NCBI GenBank assembly: GCA_910584125.1
Contig: CAJTXU010000011.1
Span: 14,505-78,504 of the forward strand
Reading direction: 5' to 3'
Source: an uncultured Muribaculaceae bacterium
GTDB taxonomy: Bacteria; Bacteroidota; Bacteroidia; Bacteroidales; Muribaculaceae
DNA: 64,000 bases
Every line of letters begins with the position of its first letter. The stretch's first letter is position 1. The position numbers and the translations under genes were made by a program. Below the pieces are notes generated by a model, which did no database searches, was not told the DNA's origin, and was given only the letters and a program-made list of their open reading frames with translations. Below, piece after piece: positions 8,748-18,244 of the stretch.

Positions 8748-10082
8748 ATGAAGATAATAATAGCAGGAGCCGGCGAAGTGGGCACCCACCTCGCCAAGAT
8801 GCTGTCGAAGGAGAACCAGGACATAACGCTGCTCGACAACGACCAGGCCAAGCTCGACGTCATAGACTCCAACTACAACCTGATGACGTGGAACGGCTCC
8901 ACGTCGTCGTTCGAGAGCCTGCGCGACGTCGGGGTGAAGGACGCCGACCTCTACATCGCGGTGACGCCTTACGAGACGCGCAACCTCGCCAGCTGCGCCA
9001 TCGCCAAGAAGATGGGCGCCCGAAAGACCGTGGCCCGAATCGACAACAGCGAGTTTCTCGTGCCCGAGAACAGGCAGGTGATCCGCGAGCTCGGCATCGA
9101 CTTCGTCATCTACCCCGAACATCTCGCCGCCGGCGACATAGCCCTCTCGCTGAGCCACAACTGGGCCCGATACTGGTGCGAGCTACACAACGGCGACCTG
9201 CTGCTGATTGGTGTCAAGATACATTCCAACTCGGTGCTGCTCAACGTCAGGCTCAAGGACCTGCCCGTCACGACCCACGACTTCCATATCGCGGCCATAA
9301 AGCGCAACAACGAGACCATCATCCCGAACGGAAACGACGAGATACAGCCCGACGACGTGGTGTATTTCATCACCACGCCGCCATACACCGAGCAGGTGCG
9401 CGAGCTATGCGGCAAGACCAAGAAGATCATAAAGAAGGCCCTCATCATGGGAGGCAGCCGGATCGCCCGGCGTTTCGCCGAGCTTTACCACGACAAGTTC
9501 CACATCAAGATACTCGACACCGATATGGCCGTCTGCGAGCAGATGGCCACCGAGCTACCAGACTGCGAGATCGTCTATGGCGACGGCCGCGACATCGAGG
9601 TGCTGCGCGAGAACAACATCTATCAGTACGACGCCTTCTTAGCGCTCACCGACTCGTCCGAGACCAACATACTCACCTGCCTGACGGCCAAGGACTTCGG
9701 CGTGCCCAAGACAATCGCCGAGGTGGAGAACCTGCAGTTCATCGGCATAGCCGAGAACCTCAACATCGGCAACACGATCAACAAGAAGCTGCTGGCGTCG
9801 AGCCGAATATACAAGATACTCCTCGACGCCGACGACAGCAACTCCAGGTTTTTCGCCCTCGCCGACGCCGAGGTTGCCGAGATATACGTCAACCACGGGG
9901 CGAAGATCACGCGCAACGCCGTCAAGGACCTTCATCTCCCCTTCGGAATGACGCTGGCCGCGCTGGTGCGCGACGACGAGGTGATGCTCGTCAACGGAAA
10001 CACCCACATCCGCGAGGGCGACTACGTGGTGGTCTTCTCGCTGATGGGAACGATACAGAAAATCGAAAAATGGTTCAACTGA
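8748..10082 (+). CDS. trkA: Trk system potassium uptake regulator TrkA
   Basis: The 444-residue protein consists of two RCK units, each with a nucleotide-binding Rossmann domain and a TrkA-C domain. The first begins with GAGEVGTHLA at about 7-16 and the second with MGGSRIARRF near 229. It is the cytoplasmic NAD/ATP-binding ring that gates the TrkH potassium channel. TrkH is encoded 14 bp downstream on the same strand, so the pair forms a complete Trk uptake system in one operon with dxs. The length matches E. coli-type double-RCK TrkA. Confidence 0.96.
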   Translation: MKIIIAGAGEVGTHLAKMLSKENQDITLLDNDQAKLDVIDSNYNLMTWNGSTSSFESLRDVGVKDADLYIAVTPYETRNLASCAIAKKMGARKTVARIDNSEFLVPENRQVIRELGIDFVIYPEHLAAGDIALSLSHNWARYWCELHNGDLLLIGVKIHSNSVLLNVRLKDLPVTTHDFHIAAIKRNNETIIPNGNDEIQPDDVVYFITTPPYTEQVRELCGKTKKIIKKALIMGGSRIARRFAELYHDKFHIKILDTDMAVCEQMATELPDCEIVYGDGRDIEVLRENNIYQYDAFLALTDSSETNILTCLTAKDFGVPKTIAEVENLQFIGIAENLNIGNTINKKLLASSRIYKILLDADDSNSRFFALADAEVAEIYVNHGAKITRNAVKDLHLPFGMTLAALVRDDEVMLVNGNTHIREGDYVVVFSLMGTIQKIEKWFN

Positions 10083-10096
10083 CCCGAGGCTGATTC

Positions 10097-11575
10097 ATGA
10101 GGAAATATCTGAAACACAAGGCATACATCAACCTGCCGATGCTGCTGCGCGTGGTGGGGTGGCTGCTCCTGATCGAGGCGCTGTTCATGGCCGTGCCCAT
10201 GACGGTGGCCATCATCAACGAGAACGAGAGCTTCATGCCCTTCCTGGTCTGCATGGGCATCACGGCCGGCTCCGGGGCGCTGATGACGCTGCTGCGCCCC
10301 CGCTCGCGCGACATGGGCAAGCGCGAGGCCATACTCCTCACCGGATTCACCTGGGTGATCCTCTCGTTGTTCGGGATGCTGCCCTTCATGTTCTACGGCA
10401 CCCACATGTCGGTGACCGACGCCTTCTTCGAGACGATGAGCGGTTTCACCACGACGGGGGCGTCGGTGCTGCCGTCGCTCGACAATGTGCCCAAGTCGAT
10501 ACTCGTCTGGAGGTGCATCACGCAGTGGATCGGAGGCCTCGGAATCATTCTCTTCACGCTGGCCGTCGTGCCGATGCTCAACACCTCGGGCGGAATGCAG
10601 ATGTTCAACGCCGAGGTCACCGGCATCACCCACGACAAACTGCGTCCGCGCATCAGCTACACGGCCAAGGGGCTGTGGGGAATATACGCCATTCTGACGC
10701 TCGTGCTGATTATCCTGCTCTCGTTCTCGGGCATGAGGTTCTATGACGCTTTCTGCTACGGCCTCTCCACTATGTCGACGGGAGGATTCTCGACCGACAA
10801 CGGCGGCATCCACGATCTCAACTCCCTATACGTCAAGATAGTGATGATAATATTCATGTTCATCGGAGGCGTCAACTTCTCGCTGATGTATCACGCCGTG
10901 ACGGGCAAGATGAAAGGGATGATGAAGAACACGGCGCTCAAGGTCTACCTCTGGTTCGTGCTCGTCGGCACGCTGGTGTTCGTGATCGACATCCTGATCG
11001 GGGGCAAGAAACTGACGGTGGCCGACGTGACGATCGACCCGCTGTTCCAGTCGGTGTCGCTGCTGAGCTCCACCGGAATCACCGAGCCCGATTTCCACGA
11101 CTGGGGCTCGCTGTCTGTGGTGATGCTGATCATCATGATGTTGGTGGGCGCCTGCGCGGGCTCGACTTCCGGCGGCGCAAAGATCGACCGGTTCGTGATT
11201 CTGTTCAAATTCATCAAGAACGAATTCTACAAGATGATGCATCCCGGGGCGGTGACCACGGTGAGCATCAACGGACGCGGCACCCAGACGGCCGTGGTCA
11301 ACAAGGCCCTCGCCTTCCTGTTCATGTACATCATCATCATCGTGGCCGGAGGCGTGCTGCTCTCGCAGATGGGACTGGAGCTTTCCGACGGGTTCTTCTG
11401 CGCGCTGCAGGCCATATCCAACACCGGGCTCGGATCGGACGCCACGGGAGTCAACGGCGACTACTCGCTCGTATCCGACGGGGCCAAATGGCTGCTGAGC
11501 TTCATCATGCTCACCGGGCGTCTGGAGATCTTCACCATCCTGCTCGTGTTCACCCCCTCTTTCTGGAAGAAATGA
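10097..11575 (+). CDS. trkH: Trk system potassium channel subunit TrkH
   Basis: The 492-residue integral membrane protein has about ten hydrophobic helices arranged as four membrane-pore-membrane repeats. The four selectivity loops are visible as GFTTTGASV, MSTGGFST, SSTGITEP and SNTGLGSD. It takes up potassium (driven by membrane potential) with cytoplasmic TrkA, encoded just upstream. The protein ends at TPSFWKK, as in many TrkH proteins. Only 30 bp separate its stop from the stop of the convergent ClC gene. Confidence 0.96.
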   Translation: MRKYLKHKAYINLPMLLRVVGWLLLIEALFMAVPMTVAIINENESFMPFLVCMGITAGSGALMTLLRPRSRDMGKREAILLTGFTWVILSLFGMLPFMFYGTHMSVTDAFFETMSGFTTTGASVLPSLDNVPKSILVWRCITQWIGGLGIILFTLAVVPMLNTSGGMQMFNAEVTGITHDKLRPRISYTAKGLWGIYAILTLVLIILLSFSGMRFYDAFCYGLSTMSTGGFSTDNGGIHDLNSLYVKIVMIIFMFIGGVNFSLMYHAVTGKMKGMMKNTALKVYLWFVLVGTLVFVIDILIGGKKLTVADVTIDPLFQSVSLLSSTGITEPDFHDWGSLSVVMLIIMMLVGACAGSTSGGAKIDRFVILFKFIKNEFYKMMHPGAVTTVSINGRGTQTAVVNKALAFLFMYIIIIVAGGVLLSQMGLELSDGFFCALQAISNTGLGSDATGVNGDYSLVSDGAKWLLSFIMLTGRLEIFTILLVFTPSFWKK

Positions 11576-11605
11576 TTCCGGCGCCGACACGTGCGCGGCC
11601 CGGCG

Positions 11606-13405
11606 TCAGTCCTCGGTGAAGTGCTTGAGCACGCGCCGGTAGGAATTGAATATCTTCGACTTCGAGACGAAGCCGATGTAGCGGCCATGCTCCACGACCG
11701 GGAGATTCCAGGCGTTGGTGCGGTCGAAGATCTCCATCACCTTGTCCATCGTCATGTCGGCCTCTATCACGGCCGGGACAGCGGCCATGAAGCGCGACAC
11801 GTGCATCTTGCGGTAGAGGTCGGTGCGGAACATGATGTTGCGAATGTCGTCGAGAAGCACCACGCCCTTGAGCATTCCCGCCTCGTCAGTGACGGGGAAG
11901 AGGTTGCGGTTCGACTGCGAAATGACGTCTACCATCTCCTTGAGAGTCATCTCGGGATGCACCTCGCGGAAGTCGCGTTCTATCACGCTGTCGATCTTGA
12001 GCAGCGTCAGCACAGCCTTGTCTTTCTGGTGCGTCACGAGGTCGCCGGCCTTGGCCAGACGCATCGTGTAGATGCTGTAGGGCGTGAAGCACTGGATGGT
12101 GAAGTAGGCAAGAGCCGAGACGATGAGCAGAGGCAGGAAGAGGTCGTAGCCGCCGGTCATCTCGGCCGTGAGGAAGATGGCCATAAGAGGCGCGTGCATG
12201 ACCCCGGCCATGACCCCGGCCATGCCCATGAGGGTGAAGTTCTTCTGCGACAGCGTCAGCCCGAGGTCGAGATTGTTGACCACGAAGGCGAAGAGGAAGC
12301 CTGTCAGCGCACCGACGAACAACGAGGGCGCGAATGTGCCGCCCACTCCCCCGGCGCCGTTGGTGGCCGACGTGGCGAACGCCTTCATCAGCGTGATGGC
12401 GCCGATGAACAGCACGAGAAACCAGACGTTGTCGCGGTCGACATAGAAGAAACTGCCGTTCATCACGCCGCCGACGTCGCCGTCGAGCAGATGGTTGATG
12501 GCCCCGTATCCCTCGCCGTAGAGCGGCGGGAACACGAACACGAGGCTGGCAATCAGAGCTCCGCCGGCCACGATGCGCATCCACTGCTGGCGGACCTTCT
12601 TGAACATCGACTCCATCATGAACATCACCTTGGTGAAGTAGAACGACATAAGCCCGCACACGACCCCGAGCGCAACCGTCCATGGGATGCGGCTCGTGGT
12701 GAAGGGCTCGCTCTGGGCGAAGAAGAACTCGGCGTTGTAACCTTCGAGTACGTATGCCACCGTCGCGCCCGCTATCGAACTGAGCAGCAGAGGCATCACC
12801 GTGAGGCCGGTGAGGTCGAGCATCAGCACCTCGAGCGTGAAAAGCATCCCGGCGATTGGAGCGCGGAAGATTCCGGCAATGCCGGCAGCCGCGCCGCATC
12901 CCACCAGAATCATCAGCACCTTGGGCGACATGCGGAACGCCTGCCCGACATTCGAGCCGATCGCGGCGCCCGTGAACACGATGGGACCCTCGGCTCCGAC
13001 CGAACCGCCGAAACCGATGGTGATGGCCGACGAGACAAGCGAGGCGTAGGTGTTGCGCAGCTTCAGGCGCGACTTGCGCCGCGATATGGCGTAGAGCACC
13101 TTGGTGACGCCGTGCGAGATGTTGTCCTTCACCACGTATTTCACGAAAAGCACCGTGAGTATTATGCCCGCCACTGGATAGACGAGATAGAGATAGTTCT
13201 CGGTGGTGTTGCTGAAATGCGACGTCAGCGCCGACGATATGAGATGGATCAGGAATTTCAGCAGCTGCGCGGCTATGCCGCAGGTGATGCCGACCACAAG
13301 CGAGAGCAGTATCAGGAAGTTGCGCTCCTTGATGTGGTGCTCGCGCCATATGACGAACTTCAGCCACAGTTCGGTGAATCTGTTATGCGTTTCTTTATAT
13401 GCCAT
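11606..13405 (-). CDS. ClC-type chloride channel/transporter with CBS domains
   Basis: The 599-residue protein has the ClC membrane fold in about residues 20-430. The conserved loops are GGSVGAEGP (with the gating Glu), GIFRAPIAGMLF, and GGVGGTFAPSLFVGA. Two C-terminal CBS domains (about 455-595) probably bind nucleotides. It moves chloride, possibly with proton exchange, across the inner membrane. The GAEGP glutamate corresponds to the gating residue of both channels and exchangers, so the transport mode is not settled. The gene is convergent with trkH and lies 40 bp downstream of the sugar transferase gene. Confidence 0.94.
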   Translation of the reverse strand: MAYKETHNRFTELWLKFVIWREHHIKERNFLILLSLVVGITCGIAAQLLKFLIHLISSALTSHFSNTTENYLYLVYPVAGIILTVLFVKYVVKDNISHGVTKVLYAISRRKSRLKLRNTYASLVSSAITIGFGGSVGAEGPIVFTGAAIGSNVGQAFRMSPKVLMILVGCGAAAGIAGIFRAPIAGMLFTLEVLMLDLTGLTVMPLLLSSIAGATVAYVLEGYNAEFFFAQSEPFTTSRIPWTVALGVVCGLMSFYFTKVMFMMESMFKKVRQQWMRIVAGGALIASLVFVFPPLYGEGYGAINHLLDGDVGGVMNGSFFYVDRDNVWFLVLFIGAITLMKAFATSATNGAGGVGGTFAPSLFVGALTGFLFAFVVNNLDLGLTLSQKNFTLMGMAGVMAGVMHAPLMAIFLTAEMTGGYDLFLPLLIVSALAYFTIQCFTPYSIYTMRLAKAGDLVTHQKDKAVLTLLKIDSVIERDFREVHPEMTLKEMVDVISQSNRNLFPVTDEAGMLKGVVLLDDIRNIMFRTDLYRKMHVSRFMAAVPAVIEADMTMDKVMEIFDRTNAWNLPVVEHGRYIGFVSKSKIFNSYRRVLKHFTED

Positions 13406-13445
13406 TCAGGGTAGTTGAATTTTGGATATTGAGCGGCGGAGCGGT

Positions 13446-14873
13446 TCAGACGCCGACGCCGTCGATGATGGTCTTGACCGTGTGGATCATGATCTTGACG
13501 TCGGTCGAGAGAGACATATTGTTGAGATACAGCAGATCATAGCGCGAGCGCTCCACCATGGCGTCGACGCTCGACGCGTATCCGTACTGCACCATTCCCC
13601 AGCTCGTCACTCCGGGACGCACCTGGAATATGAGACCGTAGTACGGGGCGCGCCTCACGATCTGACGGATGAAGAACTCGCGCTCTGGCCGCGGGCCGAC
13701 AAGCGACATGTCGCCGCGAAGCACGTTCCAGAACTGCGGCAGCTCGTCGATGCGGTACTTGCGCATCACCTTGCCCCAGGGCGTGATGCGGTTGTCGTTG
13801 TCGCTCGACAACTGCGGGCCCTCCTTCTCGGCGTCGGCGCGCATCGAGCGGAATTTATAGATGATGAAGGGGCGGCGTCCCTTGCCTATGCGTTCCTGAC
13901 AGTATAGCACCGGACCGGGCGACGAAAGCTTCACGGCGATGGCGGTGGCCACGAGCGCCGGACTCAGCACGATCATGGTCAGAATCGAGACCGTGACGTC
14001 GAACGTCCGCTTCACGTTCTTCTGAAACTCGCTCATCCTCGGCGACGTCAGGTCGATGAAGGGTATGCCCAGGATGTCGTTGAGCTTGATGTTGCCCGTG
14101 ATGTAGCTCAGCGTGTCGGGGGCTATCTTCACCGGTATGCCGAGCGGGAAGAGGCGGCTCAGTATCCTGATGATGTCGGCGTCGCGGATCTTCTGCGGCA
14201 CGAGGATTATCTGGTCGACGTCATACTCGGCGCATACGCGCTCCACGTCATCCCAGGCCCACGACTGCATGCCGTCGCTGACCTGCTTCTCCTGGTCGAG
14301 CCTGATGAACCCCACCACGTCGTAGACCCACACGGAGCCGTGCTCCTTGAGCCTGCGGTAGACGTCACGGCTCTTGGCCGAATTCCCGACGATCAGCGTG
14401 TTGTATTTCCAGTGCTTGCGGCGCAGATGCCTTATCGTCGCCGCCGTCAGCATGGCCCGGCCGCAACAGGTCGGCACGGCGAGGAGCGCGAACAGCACGA
14501 GGATGGTCTCATAGTCCTTGGCCTTGACGCCGGTGGTGTCGTTTATAAGCAGTATCAGGAAGATTATCAGCGTCGAGACGAGCGCCGACATGAGGGTCGA
14601 GTTGAGCTCGTCGACCCTCGACTTGCCGAACGGATGATTGTAGTAACCCGACAGCCAGTAGATTCCGAGGATGCACACCGGCACGACAATCTGCTCGACA
14701 ATCAGCTTGCCCGAGCAGAGGAAATAGAACAGGTCGAAGATGTCGCCCCGCGAGAGCACAAGGACATAATAGCGGAAAATATTGAACGCGAAGAAGCCGA
14801 GAGACGTCATGATGAAGTCTACCGCCACATACTTGACGCGCTGCGCCGCGACTGAAAAATTCCTGCCTTTCAT
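13446..14873 (-). CDS. undecaprenyl-phosphate sugar-1-phosphate transferase (WcaJ/WbaP-type)
   Basis: The 475-residue protein is a polyisoprenyl-phosphate hexose-1-phosphate transferase. The N-terminal half has four or five membrane helices and a CoA-binding-like Rossmann domain. The C-terminal catalytic domain starts near KRTFDVTVSI and has YKFRSMRADAE, KYRIDELPQ and SLVGPRPE. It loads the first sugar on undecaprenyl phosphate for surface polysaccharide. No other polysaccharide cluster genes lie beside it, so it may serve a locus elsewhere. A two-box promoter lies upstream. Confidence 0.93.
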   Translation of the reverse strand: MKGRNFSVAAQRVKYVAVDFIMTSLGFFAFNIFRYYVLVLSRGDIFDLFYFLCSGKLIVEQIVVPVCILGIYWLSGYYNHPFGKSRVDELNSTLMSALVSTLIIFLILLINDTTGVKAKDYETILVLFALLAVPTCCGRAMLTAATIRHLRRKHWKYNTLIVGNSAKSRDVYRRLKEHGSVWVYDVVGFIRLDQEKQVSDGMQSWAWDDVERVCAEYDVDQIILVPQKIRDADIIRILSRLFPLGIPVKIAPDTLSYITGNIKLNDILGIPFIDLTSPRMSEFQKNVKRTFDVTVSILTMIVLSPALVATAIAVKLSSPGPVLYCQERIGKGRRPFIIYKFRSMRADAEKEGPQLSSDNDNRITPWGKVMRKYRIDELPQFWNVLRGDMSLVGPRPEREFFIRQIVRRAPYYGLIFQVRPGVTSWGMVQYGYASSVDAMVERSRYDLLYLNNMSLSTDVKIMIHTVKTIIDGVGV

Positions 14874-14907
14874 CCTTAATGCAGAGTTGTGTCTTCCTTG
14901 TCTTTTA

Positions 14908-14939
14908 CAAAATTAAATAAAAGTTGTGAAAAAAACAAA
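14908..14939 (-). promoter_or_regulatory. Bacteroidota promoter for the sugar transferase gene
   Basis: On the minus strand TTTG (14939-14936) is followed after 20 bp by TAATTTTG (14915-14908), both matching consensus. The predicted transcript would start about 30 nt before the ATG at 14873. Confidence 0.8.
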
Positions 14940-14945
14940 TTTCCC

Positions 14946-15575
14946 TCATCTTATCACCTTGACGATGTCCGAATCGGAGACCTTGATGATGTTGCTGGGG
15001 CGCGCCCTGCGGGTGTCGTCGCGGCGGTAGGAGACCACATAGTCGACGCCGTCGATGATCTCGGGCGATATCTCGGCGAATGTCGCCGGCGTCTTTCGGC
15101 CGCTGATGTTGGCCGACGTCGAGACAATCGGACGACGCAGACGCTGGCACAGAGTGCGGCTGAAGAGCTCGGACGTGATGCGGACTCCGACGCTGCCGTC
15201 GTCGGCGAGAAGCTCGGTGGCCAGGCCAACCGGGTGGTCATAGATGATGGTCAGCGGATTGACCGCGGCCTCGATCAGCATCCACGCCGCGTCGGGAATG
15301 TTCTCGACCGTGCGCTGCAGCTCTCCCTCGGAACCGACAAGCACGAGCATCGACTTGGCGTCGCTGCGCTGTTTCAACTCATATATCCTGCGCACGGCCT
15401 CCGGATTGGTGGCGTCGCATCCTATGCCCCACACGGTGTCGGTGGGATAGAGCACTATGCCGCCCGAGCGAAGCGTCTCGACGGCGCGGGCCATGTCGGC
15501 GGCGTCGTATCGTTCCGCCTCCGGGCCTCTCATTGGCTTTTCCTGCTTCATGTCCTGCTCAGAAATCATTTTCAA
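14946..15575 (-). CDS. L-threonylcarbamoyladenylate synthase (Sua5/YrdC family)
   Basis: The 209-residue protein has the YrdC fold signature YPTDTVWGIGCDA near residue 45, KQRSDAKSM after it, and STSANISG in the C-terminal half. It makes threonylcarbamoyl-AMP from threonine, bicarbonate and ATP, the first step of tRNA t6A37 formation. The partner enzyme TsaD is encoded at 39253-40269 in the same window. The first ATG overlaps the 3' end of nadE by 17 bp. Later in-frame ATGs at 15569 and 15551 are alternatives; 15551 would remove the overlap. The family also contains YciO-type paralogues, so the substrate is likely but not proved. Confidence 0.88.
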   Translation of the reverse strand: MKMISEQDMKQEKPMRGPEAERYDAADMARAVETLRSGGIVLYPTDTVWGIGCDATNPEAVRRIYELKQRSDAKSMLVLVGSEGELQRTVENIPDAAWMLIEAAVNPLTIIYDHPVGLATELLADDGSVGVRITSELFSRTLCQRLRRPIVSTSANISGRKTPATFAEISPEIIDGVDYVVSYRRDDTRRARPSNIIKVSDSDIVKVIR

Positions 15576-17499
15576 ACTCCTGCTTCCACAACGCCCACGA
15601 CGCGTCGCTCGGCATACGCCAGTCGCCGCGCGGCGAGAGGCTCACGCTACCGGCCTTGACGCCGTCGGGCATGCACGACCGCTTGAACTGCTGGGCGAAG
15701 AACCGCCGCAGGAAAGTCATGAGCCACTTCTTGACAGTCTCCGCATCATAGACCCCTTCGAAGGCCTTGACGGCGAGGGCCAGGATCTTGCGCGGGCCCA
15801 TGCCGTACCTGAGCATGTGGTAAAGATAGAAATCGTGGAGTTCATACGGGCCGACAAGATCCTCGGTCTTCTGCTCGATGGAGTCATCGGCCGACGGAGG
15901 TAGCAGCTCCGGACTGATGGGAGTCTCGATTATGTCGTCGAGCACCTGACGCAGACGCGGATCGGTAGCGCTTTCGGCATATCCGCGCACAAGATATTTG
16001 ACAAGGGTCTTGGGGATGGAGGCGTTGACGCCATACATCGACATCTGGTCGCCGTTGTAGGTGCACCAGCCGAGGGCCAGCTCGGAGAGGTCGCCGGTGC
16101 CGATCACGATGCCGTTGCGCATGTTGGCGACGTCCATCAGGATCATGGTGCGCTCGCGGGCCTGGCTGTTCTCATAGGTGACGTCGTGGACCGTTGGATC
16201 CTGTCCGATATCCTTGAAATGCTGGCGCACGGCATCGGCGATTGGAATCTCGAGCTGTGTCACTCCGAGCAGATCCATCAGCTGCGAGGCGTTGCCATGG
16301 GTGCGGTCGGTCGTTCCGAATCCCGGCATGGTTATGCCGACGATACCTTTGCGGTCGAGGCCGAGCATGTCGAAGGCCTTGACCGTGACGAGCAGCGCGA
16401 GGGTCGAGTCGAGGCCGCCGGAGATGCCGACCACGGCCGACCTGCACCCTATCGCCCTGAGCCTGACGGCGAGGCCCCACGCCTGGATAGACGAGATCTC
16501 GTCGCAACGCTCGCGCATGTCGTCGGGGTTCTCGTCGAGGAACGGGTGGCGCTTCAATGTGCGGTATTTGAGGAAGGGCGTCACTCGCGTGCGCAGAAAA
16601 ATGCCTTCGCCGTTGACGGGTATGACGCGCATTTCACGGGCGCCGTCGCCGAACGTGTTGAAATGGATGCGGTCGTGGCGCAGGCTCTCCACATCGACGT
16701 CGGAGATGACATATTTGGATGCGAACACGAATCTCTCGCTCTGCGCCAGCAGGGTGCCGTTCTCGGCGATGATGCAGTTGCCGGCTATGGCGAGGTCGGT
16801 CGACGACTCCCCCGCCCCGGCCGACGCGTAGACGTAGGCGCAGCGGCAGCGGGCCGACTGGTTGCGCACGAGGTCAAGCAGATAGCGGTGCTTGCCGATG
16901 AGCTCGTCGGTGGCCGAAAGGTTCAATATGATTTCTGCGCCTGCCTCCGAAAGCCGTGTCGAGGGCGGACATGGCACCCAGAGGTCCTCGCAGATCTCTA
17001 TGCCGAACTTCACGCCTCCGGCGTCGAATATCAGGTCGGTGCCGAACGGAATCTTCCCCTCGCCGATCGGCAGCGTTATCTCGGACGACGTTCCCAGGCC
17101 CGGGGCGAACCATCTACGCTCGTAGAACTCACCGTAGTTGGGTATATACGATTTTGGCACTATGCCCAGCACAGCGCCGTCCTTGACGACGACCGCGCAA
17201 TTATACAGCCGGGCCCCGACGCGTATCGGCGCGCCGACGACGATCGTGACCTTGAAGTCTTCCGACGCTGTCACCAGTGCCTCCAGAGCGTCCATCGCAC
17301 CGTCGAGCAGACGGTCCTGCCCGAAAAGGTCGGCGCATGTATATGCCGTGACAGAAAGTTCGGGAAAGACCCCTATTCCGACCTCCTCTTCCGTGAGACG
17401 GCCAAGCATCTCTATGATGTTCGAGACGTTGTAATCTATGTCGGCCGGTCTGACCTTTGGCGAACAGGCGGCAACTCTTATAAATCCAAAATTATTCAT
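15559..17499 (-). CDS. nadE: glutamine-dependent NAD(+) synthase
   Basis: The 646-residue two-domain enzyme converts nicotinic acid adenine dinucleotide to NAD using ATP and glutamine. The N-terminal nitrilase-like glutaminase domain has the Glu-Lys-Cys set: FPELS near 47, PKSYIPNYGEFYE, and FGIEICEDLW. The C-terminal synthetase domain has the PP-loop GISGGLDSTLA near 360 and the GTGDLSELALGW motif. The length is normal for the long form. It overlaps the downstream Sua5-type gene, forming a two-gene operon. A -7 element lies about 75 bp upstream. Confidence 0.96.
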   Translation of the reverse strand: MNNFGFIRVAACSPKVRPADIDYNVSNIIEMLGRLTEEEVGIGVFPELSVTAYTCADLFGQDRLLDGAMDALEALVTASEDFKVTIVVGAPIRVGARLYNCAVVVKDGAVLGIVPKSYIPNYGEFYERRWFAPGLGTSSEITLPIGEGKIPFGTDLIFDAGGVKFGIEICEDLWVPCPPSTRLSEAGAEIILNLSATDELIGKHRYLLDLVRNQSARCRCAYVYASAGAGESSTDLAIAGNCIIAENGTLLAQSERFVFASKYVISDVDVESLRHDRIHFNTFGDGAREMRVIPVNGEGIFLRTRVTPFLKYRTLKRHPFLDENPDDMRERCDEISSIQAWGLAVRLRAIGCRSAVVGISGGLDSTLALLVTVKAFDMLGLDRKGIVGITMPGFGTTDRTHGNASQLMDLLGVTQLEIPIADAVRQHFKDIGQDPTVHDVTYENSQARERTMILMDVANMRNGIVIGTGDLSELALGWCTYNGDQMSMYGVNASIPKTLVKYLVRGYAESATDPRLRQVLDDIIETPISPELLPPSADDSIEQKTEDLVGPYELHDFYLYHMLRYGMGPRKILALAVKAFEGVYDAETVKKWLMTFLRRFFAQQFKRSCMPDGVKAGSVSLSPRGDWRMPSDASWALWKQEFENDF

Positions 17500-17572
17500 A
17501 ATTCTATCGGTTTTCAGGTGAAATTCACGGCCTATGAGGGCCCGGAGAAGGCATCCGGTTGAATTCCGTATG

Positions 17573-17580
17573 CAAAATTA
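17573..17580 (-). promoter_or_regulatory. Bacteroidota -7 element for nadE
   Basis: The octamer TAATTTTG on the minus strand lies 73 bp before the nadE ATG. A convincing -33 TTTG is absent. The rest of the 203-bp nadE/beta-barrel spacer is AT-rich without further signals. Confidence 0.45.
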
Positions 17581-17702
17581 TAAAAACATTTTCAACTCTT
17601 TTAATGTTGCTACAATAAAATTAACACTACATACGCTTTTTTTAAGGCGGCTGCCTGGTTCGGCATGAATCAGACAGACCGTTTTCACAAAACATCAAGG
17701 AT

Positions 17703-18191
17703 ATGAAAATTCACAAGGCCCTGATTTTATCGGCCGCCGCTCTGGTCGCCTTCGCGATTCCGCAGGAAGCGGGCGCACGTTCCGCAAGAGGAGAGAAGAC
17801 CCTTGGCATCGCCGGGGGTTACGCCTCCTACAATCACAGCGGCTATGCGGGAGTCTATTTCCAGTATTCGTTCGCCAATCATTTCCGGATATCTCCGGAG
17901 GTCGACTACGTGTTTCGCAACGACGACAAGTCTGGTCTCGCCATTAGCTGCGACATGCATTTCCCGTTCCGCCTGTCGAGAGGCATCAATATCTACCCGC
18001 TGGCCGGACTGACGTTCAACAACTGGAACTATTCGGACGACGGCAGTTCGTCGAGATTCGGAGGCTCGCTGGGGGCCGGCTTCGATTTCTATCTCACCCA
18101 GAATCTCAAACTGAACGTCCAGGGCAAATACTCGCTGATGAACGACACCTCTGGACTCTTCGCCGGACTTGGAATCGGATACGTGTTCTGA
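17703..18191 (+). CDS. small outer-membrane beta-barrel protein
   Basis: The 162-residue protein has a signal peptide (about 1-25, cut near GARSA). Alternating aromatic/polar strands typical of eight-stranded porin-like barrels follow: GGYASYNHSGYAGVYFQYSF, then LAGLTFNNWNY and LGAGFDFYL. It ends in YVF, an aromatic C-terminus used for BAM recognition. The size matches the OmpX/opacity-type family. No substrate can be inferred. It is transcribed alone and convergent with gpmA. Confidence 0.82.
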   Translation: MKIHKALILSAAALVAFAIPQEAGARSARGEKTLGIAGGYASYNHSGYAGVYFQYSFANHFRISPEVDYVFRNDDKSGLAISCDMHFPFRLSRGINIYPLAGLTFNNWNYSDDGSSSRFGGSLGAGFDFYLTQNLKLNVQGKYSLMNDTSGLFAGLGIGYVF

Positions 18192-18218
18192 CACCGCGCG
18201 ACAGCGAACTTGAAGGCC

Positions 18219-18244
18219 GAGGTCAGAGATAGAGGTCAGAGATA
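18219..18244. repeat. 13-bp tandem duplication at the gpmA stop codon
   Basis: GAGGTCAGAGATA occurs twice in direct succession (18219-18231 and 18232-18244). The second copy contains the last codons and stop of gpmA, so the first looks like a duplication of the gene's 3' end. Confidence 0.7.

Noticed and set aside
11591..13414. 607-codon open frame opposite the ClC gene
   Set aside because: Antisense shadow of a complete ClC channel gene.
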